DNA from: Chthonomonas calidirosea | Lineage (GTDB): Bacteria; Armatimonadota; Fimbriimonadia; Fimbriimonadales; Fimbriimonadaceae | DNA: 64,000 nucleotides | NCBI GenBank assembly: GCA_945882415.1 | Contig: CAMCWC010000002.1 | Coordinates: forward strand, 62,001-126,000 | Reading direction: 5' to 3' | Shown: piece after piece, positions 26,539 through 34,445 of the stretch | Layout of the letters: every line of letters starts with the position of its first letter | Numbering within the stretch: position 1 is the stretch's first letter | Translations under genes and position numbers: made by a program | The notes under the pieces: generated by a model | What the model was told of the DNA's origin: nothing | Databases searched by the model: none | What the model saw: the letters and a program-made list of their open reading frames with translations, nothing else

Positions 26539-26566
26539 ATTGTGGCCCGGAATGCCGGGCCACAAT
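26539..26566 (-). promoter_or_regulatory. 12-bp perfect inverted repeat upstream of the tatC ribosome binding site
   Basis: ATTGTGGCCCGG (26539-26550) and its exact reverse complement (26555-26566) are separated by four bases. In the message running toward tatC the stem ends a base or two before AGAGG. No T-run follows, so it is a poor rho-independent terminator and may instead affect tatC translation, RNA stability or factor binding. Confidence 0.6.
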
Positions 26567-26580
26567 GTGGGACCTTCGAT

Positions 26581-28191
26581 TTATTCGAGGGTGAAGATTC
26601 GCTGGAGTCGAACTCGCGTGAGGACCTTGTCCTGCGCGTTGAGCTGACCGATTCGACCTTGGCCGCCACCGAATCCGCCTGGAGCACCTGGTGCACTTGG
26701 GAAACCGCCCTGACCAAATCCGCCAGGACCGGTCTGACCGCCGCCCCGTCCGCCTCGGCCACCGCCGCCGGGTCGAACCTGGCGAAGAATGTCCGAAAGG
26801 CTGCCTGGGTTTACAAACTTGTTGTCATCGCCCTGACCGCCGCCACCGGGGCCGCCGAAGCCTGGAGGAGGACCACCAGCACCGGGAGCACCAACGCCGG
26901 GACCGCCCGCAGCAGGACCAGCCGATCCCGATGCGCCGCCCGAGCCGAAGCCGGTTACGCGTCCGATATCCTGCGTCGTATCAATCGTCTGTTCACGAAT
27001 GATCTTGACGATCACCTTTCGGTCAAGGTCAAACCAAATCGTTTCGTTCAGCGATCGTCGCTCGTCTTCCTGAACGCCTGCTCGGGCAAGACCGCGAGAT
27101 TCCAGCGATGCCGTTCCGACTTCGATGATGTTTCGAATAACGGCGCATCGTCGTCCGCGCTCCCATTCGACGCCGACGAATTCTCCGCGGCCAGGTGTCG
27201 TTCGAACAACCGAGGTCACGTCGTACAGCTTATCAAGGTCAATCACTCCGTCCTGGAATCGAGCCTGCCAAGAGTCACCTGGTCGAACTCGCTTCTCGGG
27301 AAGCGTTGGAAGCGGCAAAGAAGCAAAGAGGTCGAGTCGCGAGCCTTCGCCAGTCGTTCCCTCAAAGGCGATGTATGGCGGAATGGAGCCCCAAACTTGC
27401 AGACCGGTTCCGGTCATCTGCATGTAAATCGGCGCCATCTCGTAGTCCATGTAGCGCTTCACTTCGTTATCCGAAGCGACCTGGAGGTCGGCATAGTTCT
27501 TGCCTTTCTCCGAAAGTGCCTGCATTCGCACGATGTACTGCAGTCCGTTTGGCGTGCTGACCACGTTGTCGAAAGCGTAAAGCATTCGAAGCGAGCGGCC
27601 CTCGATTGGAAGTTCTGCTGGCTTTCCACCGAGCTTTGCCTGGCTCTCCGTGATCTGGCTGATCGCGGCTCGCTCTTGAACCTTGTAAGAAATTTCAGTT
27701 CCGGGCTTGAATCCGTACCGAAGCAAAAGACCGTTGTTCGGAACGGTGATGCCGGCGGACTTATCAACCGTGATTCGGACCGAAGATTGGTCTACGATTC
27801 GCGGCTCGTCGTTCACTTCGGTGAAGAGAACGGCTTTGAGTTCGATCGGCTCGCCCTTGGTGTCGGCAATGCCTCGGCCCTTAACGTCAAGAACGTACTG
27901 GTAGTAAGGTCGGCCAGCGGGCTTGCCTTTGGCATTCTTTGGAACCACGTACGTTGGCTTGGTTGCCTCAATGAGCTTGCCGTTCAAGAAGATGCCAACG
28001 TAGCTGTTGGGCGGCATGCTGTTGTTAGGGAACCGGACGTTCAGCTTCTCTCTGACCTTGGTGCCATCTGGTGGGTAAACAATCGTAAAGGGTGCCTGAG
28101 CAAATGCTGCTCCGCCCACGATCATCAACGCTAAAGTACCGATACATCGATTCATGAATTGCCGTAACCTCAATTTGGACAAACCGGCCAT
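26581..28191 (-). CDS. Secreted protein with Gly/Pro-rich low-complexity tail, unknown function
   Basis: 536 residues. A signal peptide is seen from either the ATG at 28191 or the internal one at 28155 (MNRCIGTLALMIVGGAAFAQA). Residues to about 390 form a mainly beta domain I cannot name. The stretch from about 395 to 515 is dominated by Gly, Pro and Gln (GGPPPGFGGPGGGG-like runs). The last 20 residues return to ordinary sequence (DKVLTRVRLQRIFTLE). The protein may be a surface or matrix component. It is followed on the same strand by the hairpin and tatC. Confidence 0.72.
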   Translation of the reverse strand: MAGLSKLRLRQFMNRCIGTLALMIVGGAAFAQAPFTIVYPPDGTKVREKLNVRFPNNSMPPNSYVGIFLNGKLIEATKPTYVVPKNAKGKPAGRPYYQYVLDVKGRGIADTKGEPIELKAVLFTEVNDEPRIVDQSSVRITVDKSAGITVPNNGLLLRYGFKPGTEISYKVQERAAISQITESQAKLGGKPAELPIEGRSLRMLYAFDNVVSTPNGLQYIVRMQALSEKGKNYADLQVASDNEVKRYMDYEMAPIYMQMTGTGLQVWGSIPPYIAFEGTTGEGSRLDLFASLPLPTLPEKRVRPGDSWQARFQDGVIDLDKLYDVTSVVRTTPGRGEFVGVEWERGRRCAVIRNIIEVGTASLESRGLARAGVQEDERRSLNETIWFDLDRKVIVKIIREQTIDTTQDIGRVTGFGSGGASGSAGPAAGGPGVGAPGAGGPPPGFGGPGGGGQGDDNKFVNPGSLSDILRQVRPGGGGRGGRGGGQTGPGGFGQGGFPSAPGAPGGFGGGQGRIGQLNAQDKVLTRVRLQRIFTLE

Positions 28192-28275
28192 CGCCGATCA
28201 GCCGCAAGCTGTACTTATAAGGACGTCATTTTCCTCTCGAAATGTCACAAACCCCTCGGGGATGTGAGCAAAACG

Positions 28276-28281
28276 TATACT
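28276..28281 (+). promoter_or_regulatory. -10 element, leaderless promoter of pcrA
   Basis: TATACT lies seven bases before the ATG at 28289. The earlier ATG at 28283 would be only one base from the hexamer and is unlikely to be transcribed. Confidence 0.5.
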
Positions 28282-28288
28282 AATGTCT

Positions 28289-30508
28289 ATGCAAGCGGCG
28301 ATTGATCTCGATTCTTTAAATCCAGAACAACGAGCGGCAGTTTTGCATACAACCGGCCCCCTGCTCATTTTTGCTGGAGCTGGCTCGGGCAAGACGAGGG
28401 TCATCACCCACCGAATCGCTCGCCTGGTTCAAGACGGCGTTCGACCATCGCGAATCCTTGCCGTAACGTTCACCAACAAAGCGGCAAGAGAGCTGAAAGA
28501 GCGGGTCATCCACCTCGGCGTGGACTCGACCAAGTCCATGTGGGTGGGCACCTTCCACTCCCTTTGCGCCCGCATGCTTCGCATCGACGGCAGTGCCATC
28601 GGCATTGACCCGAACTTTGTGATTTACGATGACGGCGACCAGATGGCGCTCATCCGCGACATCCTGAAGCAGAAGAACATCGACGATAAGGCCATCCAAC
28701 CCCGCGCCGTCCTCGCCGAAATCTCCCGCGCCAAGGAAAAGCTTCAGACGCCGGAAAAGTACAAGGAGCGCACTGCCGGCTACTTTGAAGGCGTTGTCGC
28801 CGACATCTATCCTGCTTACAACAAACTTCTGACCAAGTCGAACGCGCTCGACTTCGACGACATCATCTTTTACGCCAACCGGCTCCTGGAGCAGCGTGAC
28901 GATGTTCGCGAGAAGTACCAAGAACGGTTCCTCCATGTGATGGTCGACGAGTATCAGGACGTCAACTTTTCCCAATACAACCTTGTCCACCTCCTCGGTG
29001 CGAAGCACCGCAACGTGATGGTCGTGGGCGACGACGACCAGAGCATCTATGCTTGGCGTGGCGCCGACGTGAGCCTCATCCTGAAGTTCGGCTCTGACTA
29101 TCCCGACGCCACCATCGTCAAGCTCGAACGAAACTACCGCTCCACTAAGACGATCCTTGCCGCTGCCAACGCAGTCATCCAGAAAAATCAGAGCCGAGCG
29201 CGAAAGGAGCTTTGGACCGAGAACGACCAGGGTGCCCAAATCAAGCTGTCGCAAGCCGGAACCGAGCAAGACGAGGGCATGATCGTCGCGGACCGAATCC
29301 AGCAAGCCGTCCGCACCGGCCGCCGACCATACAAGGACTTTGCCGTTCTCTACCGAACCAACGCGCAAAGCCGAACAATGGAAGAAGCCTTCCTGACAAG
29401 CCGGATCCCGCACATTCTCGTCGGGGGTCAGCGATTCTATGATCGAAAGGAAATCAAAGACATGCTGGCGTACCTGCGCCTCGTGTTCAACCCGCGCGAC
29501 GACGTGAGCTTTAAGCGGATCGTCAACGTTCCGACCCGTGGTGTCGGAGCCGGAGCCCTCACGAAGCTCGAAGAGCGCGCCACCGTCATGGGCGGAAGCC
29601 TCTACGATGCGGTTCAAGATCAGGAACTGCAAGCCAGCCTGCCCAACAAAACCGCCTCCAGCCTTCGCGGCTTTATCGGCGTCATCCAAGAGGCCCAAGA
29701 TCAAGCCAGCGGAACAATCACCGCCCTCATGCTGAACCTGATCAATGGCAGTGGGTACCTCGACATGTTGCGAGAGGACCGAAGCCAAGATTCGGTCAGC
29801 CGCCAAGAGAACCTTCAGGAATTCCTAAACGTCGCGAGCGAATTTGACGCGACCGCCGACGAGCCAACCCTCGGGGCATTCCTTGAAAGCGTTTCCCTCG
29901 TCGCCGACGTGGATGCGCTGAAGATCGAAGGTGGAGACGCCGTCACCCTCATGACCCTGCACTCGGCAAAGGGGCTCGAATTTCCAGTCGTCTTCATTAC
30001 TGGCATGGAAGAAGGCGTCTTCCCGCACTCCCGGTCGCTCGGATCAGACTCCGAACTTGAAGAAGAACGACGCTTGGCCTACGTTGGAATGACTCGCGCG
30101 AAAGAGGAGTTGAACCTTCTCCATGCGCATCGGCGATCCGTTTTCGGCACGCCCAACTTCAACCGCCGATCCCGGTTCCTCGACGAAATCCCAACCGAAC
30201 TCCTCGACGCAGTCGGTGAATACAACTTTGGCCACGGCGGAAGGACCGGAAATGTCCTCACCGAACGCGGCGGATCATATCGAAGCGCCGGAGCGACCGT
30301 GACCCCAACTCCACCGGTTGAAAGCACCGCTCCAACTTGGATTGCGCCGTTCCAAACCGGTCAACGCGTGCAGCATCCAAAATTCGGCATGGGCGTCGTT
30401 GTCGCCTGCAATCCCGTCCGAGATGATGTGGAAGTCACCGTGGCATTTCCCGGAGTGGTCGGCGTTAAGAAGCTTGTCCAGAAGCTTGCAAAGTTGGAGG
30501 CGGTTTAA
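28289..30508 (+). CDS. pcrA: ATP-dependent DNA helicase PcrA/UvrD
   Basis: 739 residues of the SF1A helicase family. Q motif LNPEQRAAV, Walker A GAGSGKT, motif Ia TFTNKAARELKERV, Walker B VDEYQDVNFSQY, GDDDQSIYAWRGAD, and the C-terminal TLHSAKGLEFPVVFITGMEE and RRLAYVGMTRA are all intact. It unwinds DNA 3'-5' in nucleotide excision and mismatch repair and in clearing stalled forks. The C-terminal 60 residues (VQHPKFGMGVVV) form the tudor-like RNA polymerase binding domain of PcrA. I prefer the second ATG (28289) over 28283 on promoter spacing. Confidence 0.95.
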   Translation: MQAAIDLDSLNPEQRAAVLHTTGPLLIFAGAGSGKTRVITHRIARLVQDGVRPSRILAVTFTNKAARELKERVIHLGVDSTKSMWVGTFHSLCARMLRIDGSAIGIDPNFVIYDDGDQMALIRDILKQKNIDDKAIQPRAVLAEISRAKEKLQTPEKYKERTAGYFEGVVADIYPAYNKLLTKSNALDFDDIIFYANRLLEQRDDVREKYQERFLHVMVDEYQDVNFSQYNLVHLLGAKHRNVMVVGDDDQSIYAWRGADVSLILKFGSDYPDATIVKLERNYRSTKTILAAANAVIQKNQSRARKELWTENDQGAQIKLSQAGTEQDEGMIVADRIQQAVRTGRRPYKDFAVLYRTNAQSRTMEEAFLTSRIPHILVGGQRFYDRKEIKDMLAYLRLVFNPRDDVSFKRIVNVPTRGVGAGALTKLEERATVMGGSLYDAVQDQELQASLPNKTASSLRGFIGVIQEAQDQASGTITALMLNLINGSGYLDMLREDRSQDSVSRQENLQEFLNVASEFDATADEPTLGAFLESVSLVADVDALKIEGGDAVTLMTLHSAKGLEFPVVFITGMEEGVFPHSRSLGSDSELEEERRLAYVGMTRAKEELNLLHAHRRSVFGTPNFNRRSRFLDEIPTELLDAVGEYNFGHGGRTGNVLTERGGSYRSAGATVTPTPPVESTAPTWIAPFQTGQRVQHPKFGMGVVVACNPVRDDVEVTVAFPGVVGVKKLVQKLAKLEAV

Positions 30509-30509
30509 C

Positions 30510-31124
30510 TTGCGCGTCGCGTTTCTCCTGGGCGGTGCAGCTTGCCTTGCGCTCACGGGCTGTCGTGGCCAAGACTTGGGCCGCACGCTCCAGCCGGGAC
30601 AAACGTGGACCTACCGTGTCCTCGCCCCACCCATGCGCTACGTCGAGACCGTCCGCGCGACTCGCAATGTCCCGGTCGCCGGAGCAAATGGCGTCGAGCT
30701 CGTTAGCGGCCTCGGCACATCCCGTTTGGCCTGGAAAAACAACGTACTGTACGCATCAAAGCTAGGCACCACCTTTTACGAACCGGCCATCCCCCTGTGG
30801 TCTCGCGCCGCGATGAAGCACCACGGCCGCGCCGTCGCGTTTGGCAAAACCACGCCGGTCGCCGGCAATCTAACCCCACCGCCAGACAAGTCGGTGGAGC
30901 TGACGATCAACGGACAAAAGCTCAAGCTGGACGAAGCCGTGATCGTCCTCTCCGGTGGTGGACCCACGCGGGAGATTCGAACGTGGATTCACCCAACCCG
31001 CGGCCTGGTGCAACAAGAGGAGCGTGTGAACGGGCGTTTACGGCTCCAAACGCAGATGCTCACCACCGAAAGTCTTGCCCAGCTCGAAGCTAGCCCGAAA
31101 GTTGAACCTAAAAGTCCAGAATGA
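30510..31124 (+). CDS. Lipoprotein of unknown function
   Basis: 204 residues from a TTG at 30510. The signal peptide ends in a good lipobox (LTGC, cysteine at residue 18). The frame is open further upstream inside pcrA, but this start is preceded by GGAGG about ten bases away and gives the lipobox at the right place. The mature part is beta-rich and unrecognised (QTWTYRVLAPPMRYVETV, later TREIRTWIHPTRGLVQQEE). It starts two bases after pcrA and ends one base before the HD gene, so the three look co-transcribed. Confidence 0.72.
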   Translation: MRVAFLLGGAACLALTGCRGQDLGRTLQPGQTWTYRVLAPPMRYVETVRATRNVPVAGANGVELVSGLGTSRLAWKNNVLYASKLGTTFYEPAIPLWSRAAMKHHGRAVAFGKTTPVAGNLTPPPDKSVELTINGQKLKLDEAVIVLSGGGPTREIRTWIHPTRGLVQQEERVNGRLRLQTQMLTTESLAQLEASPKVEPKSPE

Positions 31125-31125
31125 A

Positions 31126-31824
31126 ATGATGCAGTCCGAATTCTTATCGGTTTCGCCGCAGAACCCGATCACCTTCGAGCAGATTCGAAGCAACAACAAG
31201 ATCAATCAGCTCATCATCGGAGCGAACGAAGTGATGCTCTCGATGGGATTCACCGAGCACGGTCACCGGCACGTTGCCGCCGTTGCGGAAACCACGCGCC
31301 GCATTCTCACCTCCATGCGTGTTCCCGAGCGTGAGATCGAACTTGGCATGATCGCCGCGCACATGCACGACATCGGCAACGCCATCGCCCGACTCAACCA
31401 CCCCATGCACGGCGCCGCTATGGCTTTCACGCTTCTGAACGAGTTGAACATGGAAATGTCCGAGATCGTTGCCGTCCTTGGCGCGATCGGAAATCACGAA
31501 GAACTGACTGGTGGCCCAGTCTCAACGATCTCTGCGGCGGTCATCATCGCCGACAAGAGTGACGTTCACTTCAGCCGAGTTCAGAACCCGATCTTTGAGA
31601 GCTTCGACATTCACAACCGCGTGAACTACGCAGTGCAAGCGAATGAAGTCGTTATCCGAGAACCCGAGAAGCGCATCGAGCTTGCCCTGACCATTGATAG
31701 CACGCAGGCCTCGGTCATGGAGTACTTCGAAATCTTCCTTCACCGCATGGTGATGTGCCGCACCGCTTCGGAGAGGCTCGGTTACCGGTTTGCCCTGAAC
31801 ATCAACGGTACGTTCCTCGAATAG
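31126..31824 (+). CDS. HD-domain phosphohydrolase
   Basis: 232 residues with the HD metal site HGHRHV, then HMHDIGNAIARLNHP, and D in IIADKSDVHF. HD proteins hydrolyse phosphate bonds in nucleotides or signalling molecules; the substrate is unknown. The tandem ATG codons at 31126/31129 are the likely start, directly after the lipoprotein stop. Earlier in-frame starts lie within the lipoprotein gene. Confidence 0.82.
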   Translation: MMQSEFLSVSPQNPITFEQIRSNNKINQLIIGANEVMLSMGFTEHGHRHVAAVAETTRRILTSMRVPEREIELGMIAAHMHDIGNAIARLNHPMHGAAMAFTLLNELNMEMSEIVAVLGAIGNHEELTGGPVSTISAAVIIADKSDVHFSRVQNPIFESFDIHNRVNYAVQANEVVIREPEKRIELALTIDSTQASVMEYFEIFLHRMVMCRTASERLGYRFALNINGTFLE

Positions 31825-31827
31825 GAA

Positions 31828-32604
31828 TCAAGCCCGGATGTTGTCTTCGGAGGGGCCATCGACCACCGAAATCGTTTTCGGATAGTGAGACAGGTCGAGC
31901 TCGTCCAGAGCGGTGTCGATGGACTGAAGTTGTGCCCGAGCTTCGGCCATCGCTTCTAAAAAGTCCTGACTAGAGAGCGCCGGCGACTTGTTCACAAGTC
32001 GGTATCCAATCATCTTCATCCGCAGCGTATCGACCGTGGTCATAAACACCGCAGCCTGAGCCTCCGTACGCCGAACACCGGACATCACCGCCTGAAACTG
32101 CTGGCGATACTCCGCGATGTTCTTGTCGGCGATCCGATACAGCTCTTTGCTCTGCGGATCGTGGCCATGATTTGCCGTGACCGGCGGCGAATCGTAGAGT
32201 CCCTTCTCAGATTCAGCGACCTCCACGGAAATCTGGTCTGCTCGTCGAAGCGCAAAGTACAGCCCTTTTGACACCCCGCGGATGGTCTGCGGCATTTCCT
32301 GCAAGTCTGCGACTTGGTCCTTTCGCATGCGCTTCAGCGCCTCTTCGAAACGAGCGAGTCGCTCTTCGCAACCCTTCCAAAGTGCCCGCATTCGACGGTC
32401 TTTGAATCGGCGCTCAACGCTAGCCGAGAGGGCCATCATGCTGAGGACGAAGAGGAGTACCCCCCAAGTGAGCCCGAGCGAGATCAGGTTTTGATGGAAG
32501 ATCGGATAAACGCCGATTCCGATAATGATGCCAATAAACAGACGGCTTGGCGCAAAAAACTCCTCGGCCCAGAGTTTTAGATCCTGCTTGCGCAACTCGT
32601 CCAT
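31828..32604 (-). CDS. Two-helix membrane protein with coiled coil, unknown function
   Basis: 258 residues with two adjacent transmembrane helices (about residues 21-40 and 42-60), then a long helical cytoplasmic part including a basic coiled coil (RFKDRRMRALWKGCEERLAR). I recognise no family. It follows gatA by nine bases on the same strand, yet has its own -10 element whose hexamer overlaps the gatA stop. Confidence 0.72.
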   Translation of the reverse strand: MDELRKQDLKLWAEEFFAPSRLFIGIIIGIGVYPIFHQNLISLGLTWGVLLFVLSMMALSASVERRFKDRRMRALWKGCEERLARFEEALKRMRKDQVADLQEMPQTIRGVSKGLYFALRRADQISVEVAESEKGLYDSPPVTANHGHDPQSKELYRIADKNIAEYRQQFQAVMSGVRRTEAQAAVFMTTVDTLRMKMIGYRLVNKSPALSSQDFLEAMAEARAQLQSIDTALDELDLSHYPKTISVVDGPSEDNIRA

Positions 32605-32610
32605 ACCGAC

Positions 32611-32616
32611 ATGCTA
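32611..32616 (-). promoter_or_regulatory. -10 element, leaderless promoter of the gene at 32604
   Basis: On the minus strand TAGCAT is followed by exactly six bases and the ATG. The sequence around it, ATGCCGTAGCAT, closely matches the promoters at 38971 and 61560. Confidence 0.5.
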
Positions 32617-34065
32617 CGGCATAGGGGGACGACCGGATGCACCTGGCAGGGCTTTTTCTATGGCGTATGCCGCCTGCAAAACGCTTTCGTCCTCAAGCGG
32701 CGCCGCCAACAGCTGCAATCCAACTGGTAATCCACCCGCAAATCCCGCGTTGATCGAAATTCCCGGCATTCCACCCATGTTGGCGGGAATCGTGCAGTAA
32801 TCCAGAAGCTTTAGCGCTAGCGGGTCCTGGTTCAACTCGCCAATCTTGAACGCGGTGATCGGGCTCGTAGGCGACAGCACAAAGTCGTAGTCCTGATAAA
32901 CCTGAGCGAACTCTTGCTGCATGATGGCTCGCACTTGCTGGGCGCGCACGTAGTAAGCGTCGTAATAGCCCGCGGAGAGGGCGTAGGTTCCGATCATGAT
33001 TCGGGTTTTGACTTCCTTTCCGAATCCGGCGCTTCGAGTCTTTTCGACCAAATCGATGTGCCCCTTACCTTCAGCTCGAAGACCGTAGCGGATGCCATCG
33101 AATCGTCCGAGGTTGCTGCTGGCTTCTGCCGGAGCGATGATGTAGTAGGTCGTAACGCCGAGTTTGATACTCGGGATGGAAACGCGAGTGAAGACCACGC
33201 CTTCCGCTTCCAGCGTCTTCATTGCTTCTTCGATGACGGCCTGCACCTCGGGTGAAGTGGCATCGCCGAACATTTCATCCGGGACTGCAACCTTCATGCC
33301 CTTCAAAGAACGACTCTTCAGGGAAGAAATATCGATTGGAGGGTTCGGTAGCGATGTGCCGTCGCGGGGATCCTTTCCGCTAGTGACGCTAGCAAGCAGA
33401 GCGGCATCTTCGACGTTTCGGGCAAGCGGCCCAATCTGGTCCAGCGACGAGCCAAAAGCAATCAAGCCGTACCTAGAAGTTCTTCCGTAGGTCGGCTTAA
33501 ACCCGACAATTCCGCACAAGCTCGCGGGTTGCCGGATCGATCCGCCCGTATCCGAACCTAACGCAACCGGAGCAAGCTCTGCCGCGACGGCTGCGGCCGA
33601 GCCACCGGAAGATCCGCCTGGCGAGCGAGTGGTATCCCAAGGGTTCTTTGTGAGTTGGTACGCCGAGGTCTCCGTCGAAGCACCCATGGCGAACTCGTCC
33701 AGATTGGTCTTTCCGAGCACAACACCGTCTGCCGCGAGAATCTGTTCGACTACCGTCGCATTGAATGGCGGAACGTACCCTTCAAGAATCTTTGAGGCAC
33801 AAGTCGTTTCGATGCCAAGCGTGCTGATGTTGTCCTTTAGCGCGATCGGAACGCCGGCGAGTAATCCGGCTTCTCCACGATCAACCCGTTCCTGAACTGC
33901 GGCCGCTTGCTCAAGGGTGACTTCGGGGGCAAGCCGCAGGAAGGCGCCGTATTGACCGTCTAGTTCCCCAACGCGATCAATGAAGGCTTGGGCGACCTCG
34001 ACGCAGGAAACTTCTTTGGCGCGAACTTTCGCCGCAATTTCAAATGCAGATAAACCGGTCAACAT
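32614..34065 (-). CDS. gatA: Asp-tRNA(Asn)/Glu-tRNA(Gln) amidotransferase subunit A
   Basis: 483 residues of the amidase signature family. The catalytic triad is in VPIALKDNI (Lys), PGGSSGGSAAAVAAE (cis-Ser) and GSDTGGSIRQPAS (Ser). GatA releases ammonia from glutamine for GatB to amidate mischarged tRNA. The start MLTGLSAFEIAAKV fits the family, lies four bases after gatC and has GAGG in front. gatB is not in the window. Confidence 0.95.
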   Translation of the reverse strand: MLTGLSAFEIAAKVRAKEVSCVEVAQAFIDRVGELDGQYGAFLRLAPEVTLEQAAAVQERVDRGEAGLLAGVPIALKDNISTLGIETTCASKILEGYVPPFNATVVEQILAADGVVLGKTNLDEFAMGASTETSAYQLTKNPWDTTRSPGGSSGGSAAAVAAELAPVALGSDTGGSIRQPASLCGIVGFKPTYGRTSRYGLIAFGSSLDQIGPLARNVEDAALLASVTSGKDPRDGTSLPNPPIDISSLKSRSLKGMKVAVPDEMFGDATSPEVQAVIEEAMKTLEAEGVVFTRVSIPSIKLGVTTYYIIAPAEASSNLGRFDGIRYGLRAEGKGHIDLVEKTRSAGFGKEVKTRIMIGTYALSAGYYDAYYVRAQQVRAIMQQEFAQVYQDYDFVLSPTSPITAFKIGELNQDPLALKLLDYCTIPANMGGMPGISINAGFAGGLPVGLQLLAAPLEDESVLQAAYAIEKALPGASGRPPMP

Positions 34066-34069
34066 CGGA

Positions 34070-34360
34070 TTAATCCTCGATGATTTGGGGAACAACAAAG
34101 AGCCCGGCACGATGCAGAGCTGCGTTTCGTAGCGCGGTCACTCGAGGGAGGCCTTCTTCGGCAATATCCTCGGCCCAGACGTTTTGCATTACAACGGCGT
34201 GCGAAGTTGGAACAATGCCGCTGACATCGACCTTCTGGATGTCGCTAAAGTGCCCGATCAGCGCGTTGAGTTCGCTCTGAAAGTACACAATTTCGCCTTC
34301 GTCAAGATCAAGTCGGGCGAGCTTGGCGACGTGGCGAACCTCTTCCAAGGTAATTGCCAT
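34070..34360 (-). CDS. gatC: Asp-tRNA(Asn)/Glu-tRNA(Gln) amidotransferase subunit C
   Basis: 96 residues: EEVRHVAKLARLDLDEGE and ELNALIGHFSDIQKVDVSG are the classic GatC features; it clamps GatA to GatB. The frame stays open upstream through the divergent gene, but the family start is MAITLEEV, with TACATT eight bases before it. gatA follows directly. Confidence 0.95.
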   Translation of the reverse strand: MAITLEEVRHVAKLARLDLDEGEIVYFQSELNALIGHFSDIQKVDVSGIVPTSHAVVMQNVWAEDIAEEGLPRVTALRNAALHRAGLFVVPQIIED

Positions 34361-34445
34361 GGGCGTTAAATGTACCTGAGCTTCCCTAATAACGCTCCGA
34401 CAATTTCTCCGGCCGTGGCAAACCGGCTGCGGACCCATAATACTA

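Noticed and set aside
26542-28134. A 530-codon plus-strand frame opposite the Gly-rich secreted protein
   Set aside because: Its translation is Ser/Thr/Arg-rich without domains. The minus-strand frame has a signal peptide and a plausible leader.
28316-29806. A 496-codon open frame on the minus strand opposite pcrA
   Set aside because: It is a shadow of pcrA: no motif, Val/Asp-rich translation, no start signal. pcrA has all helicase motifs and a promoter.
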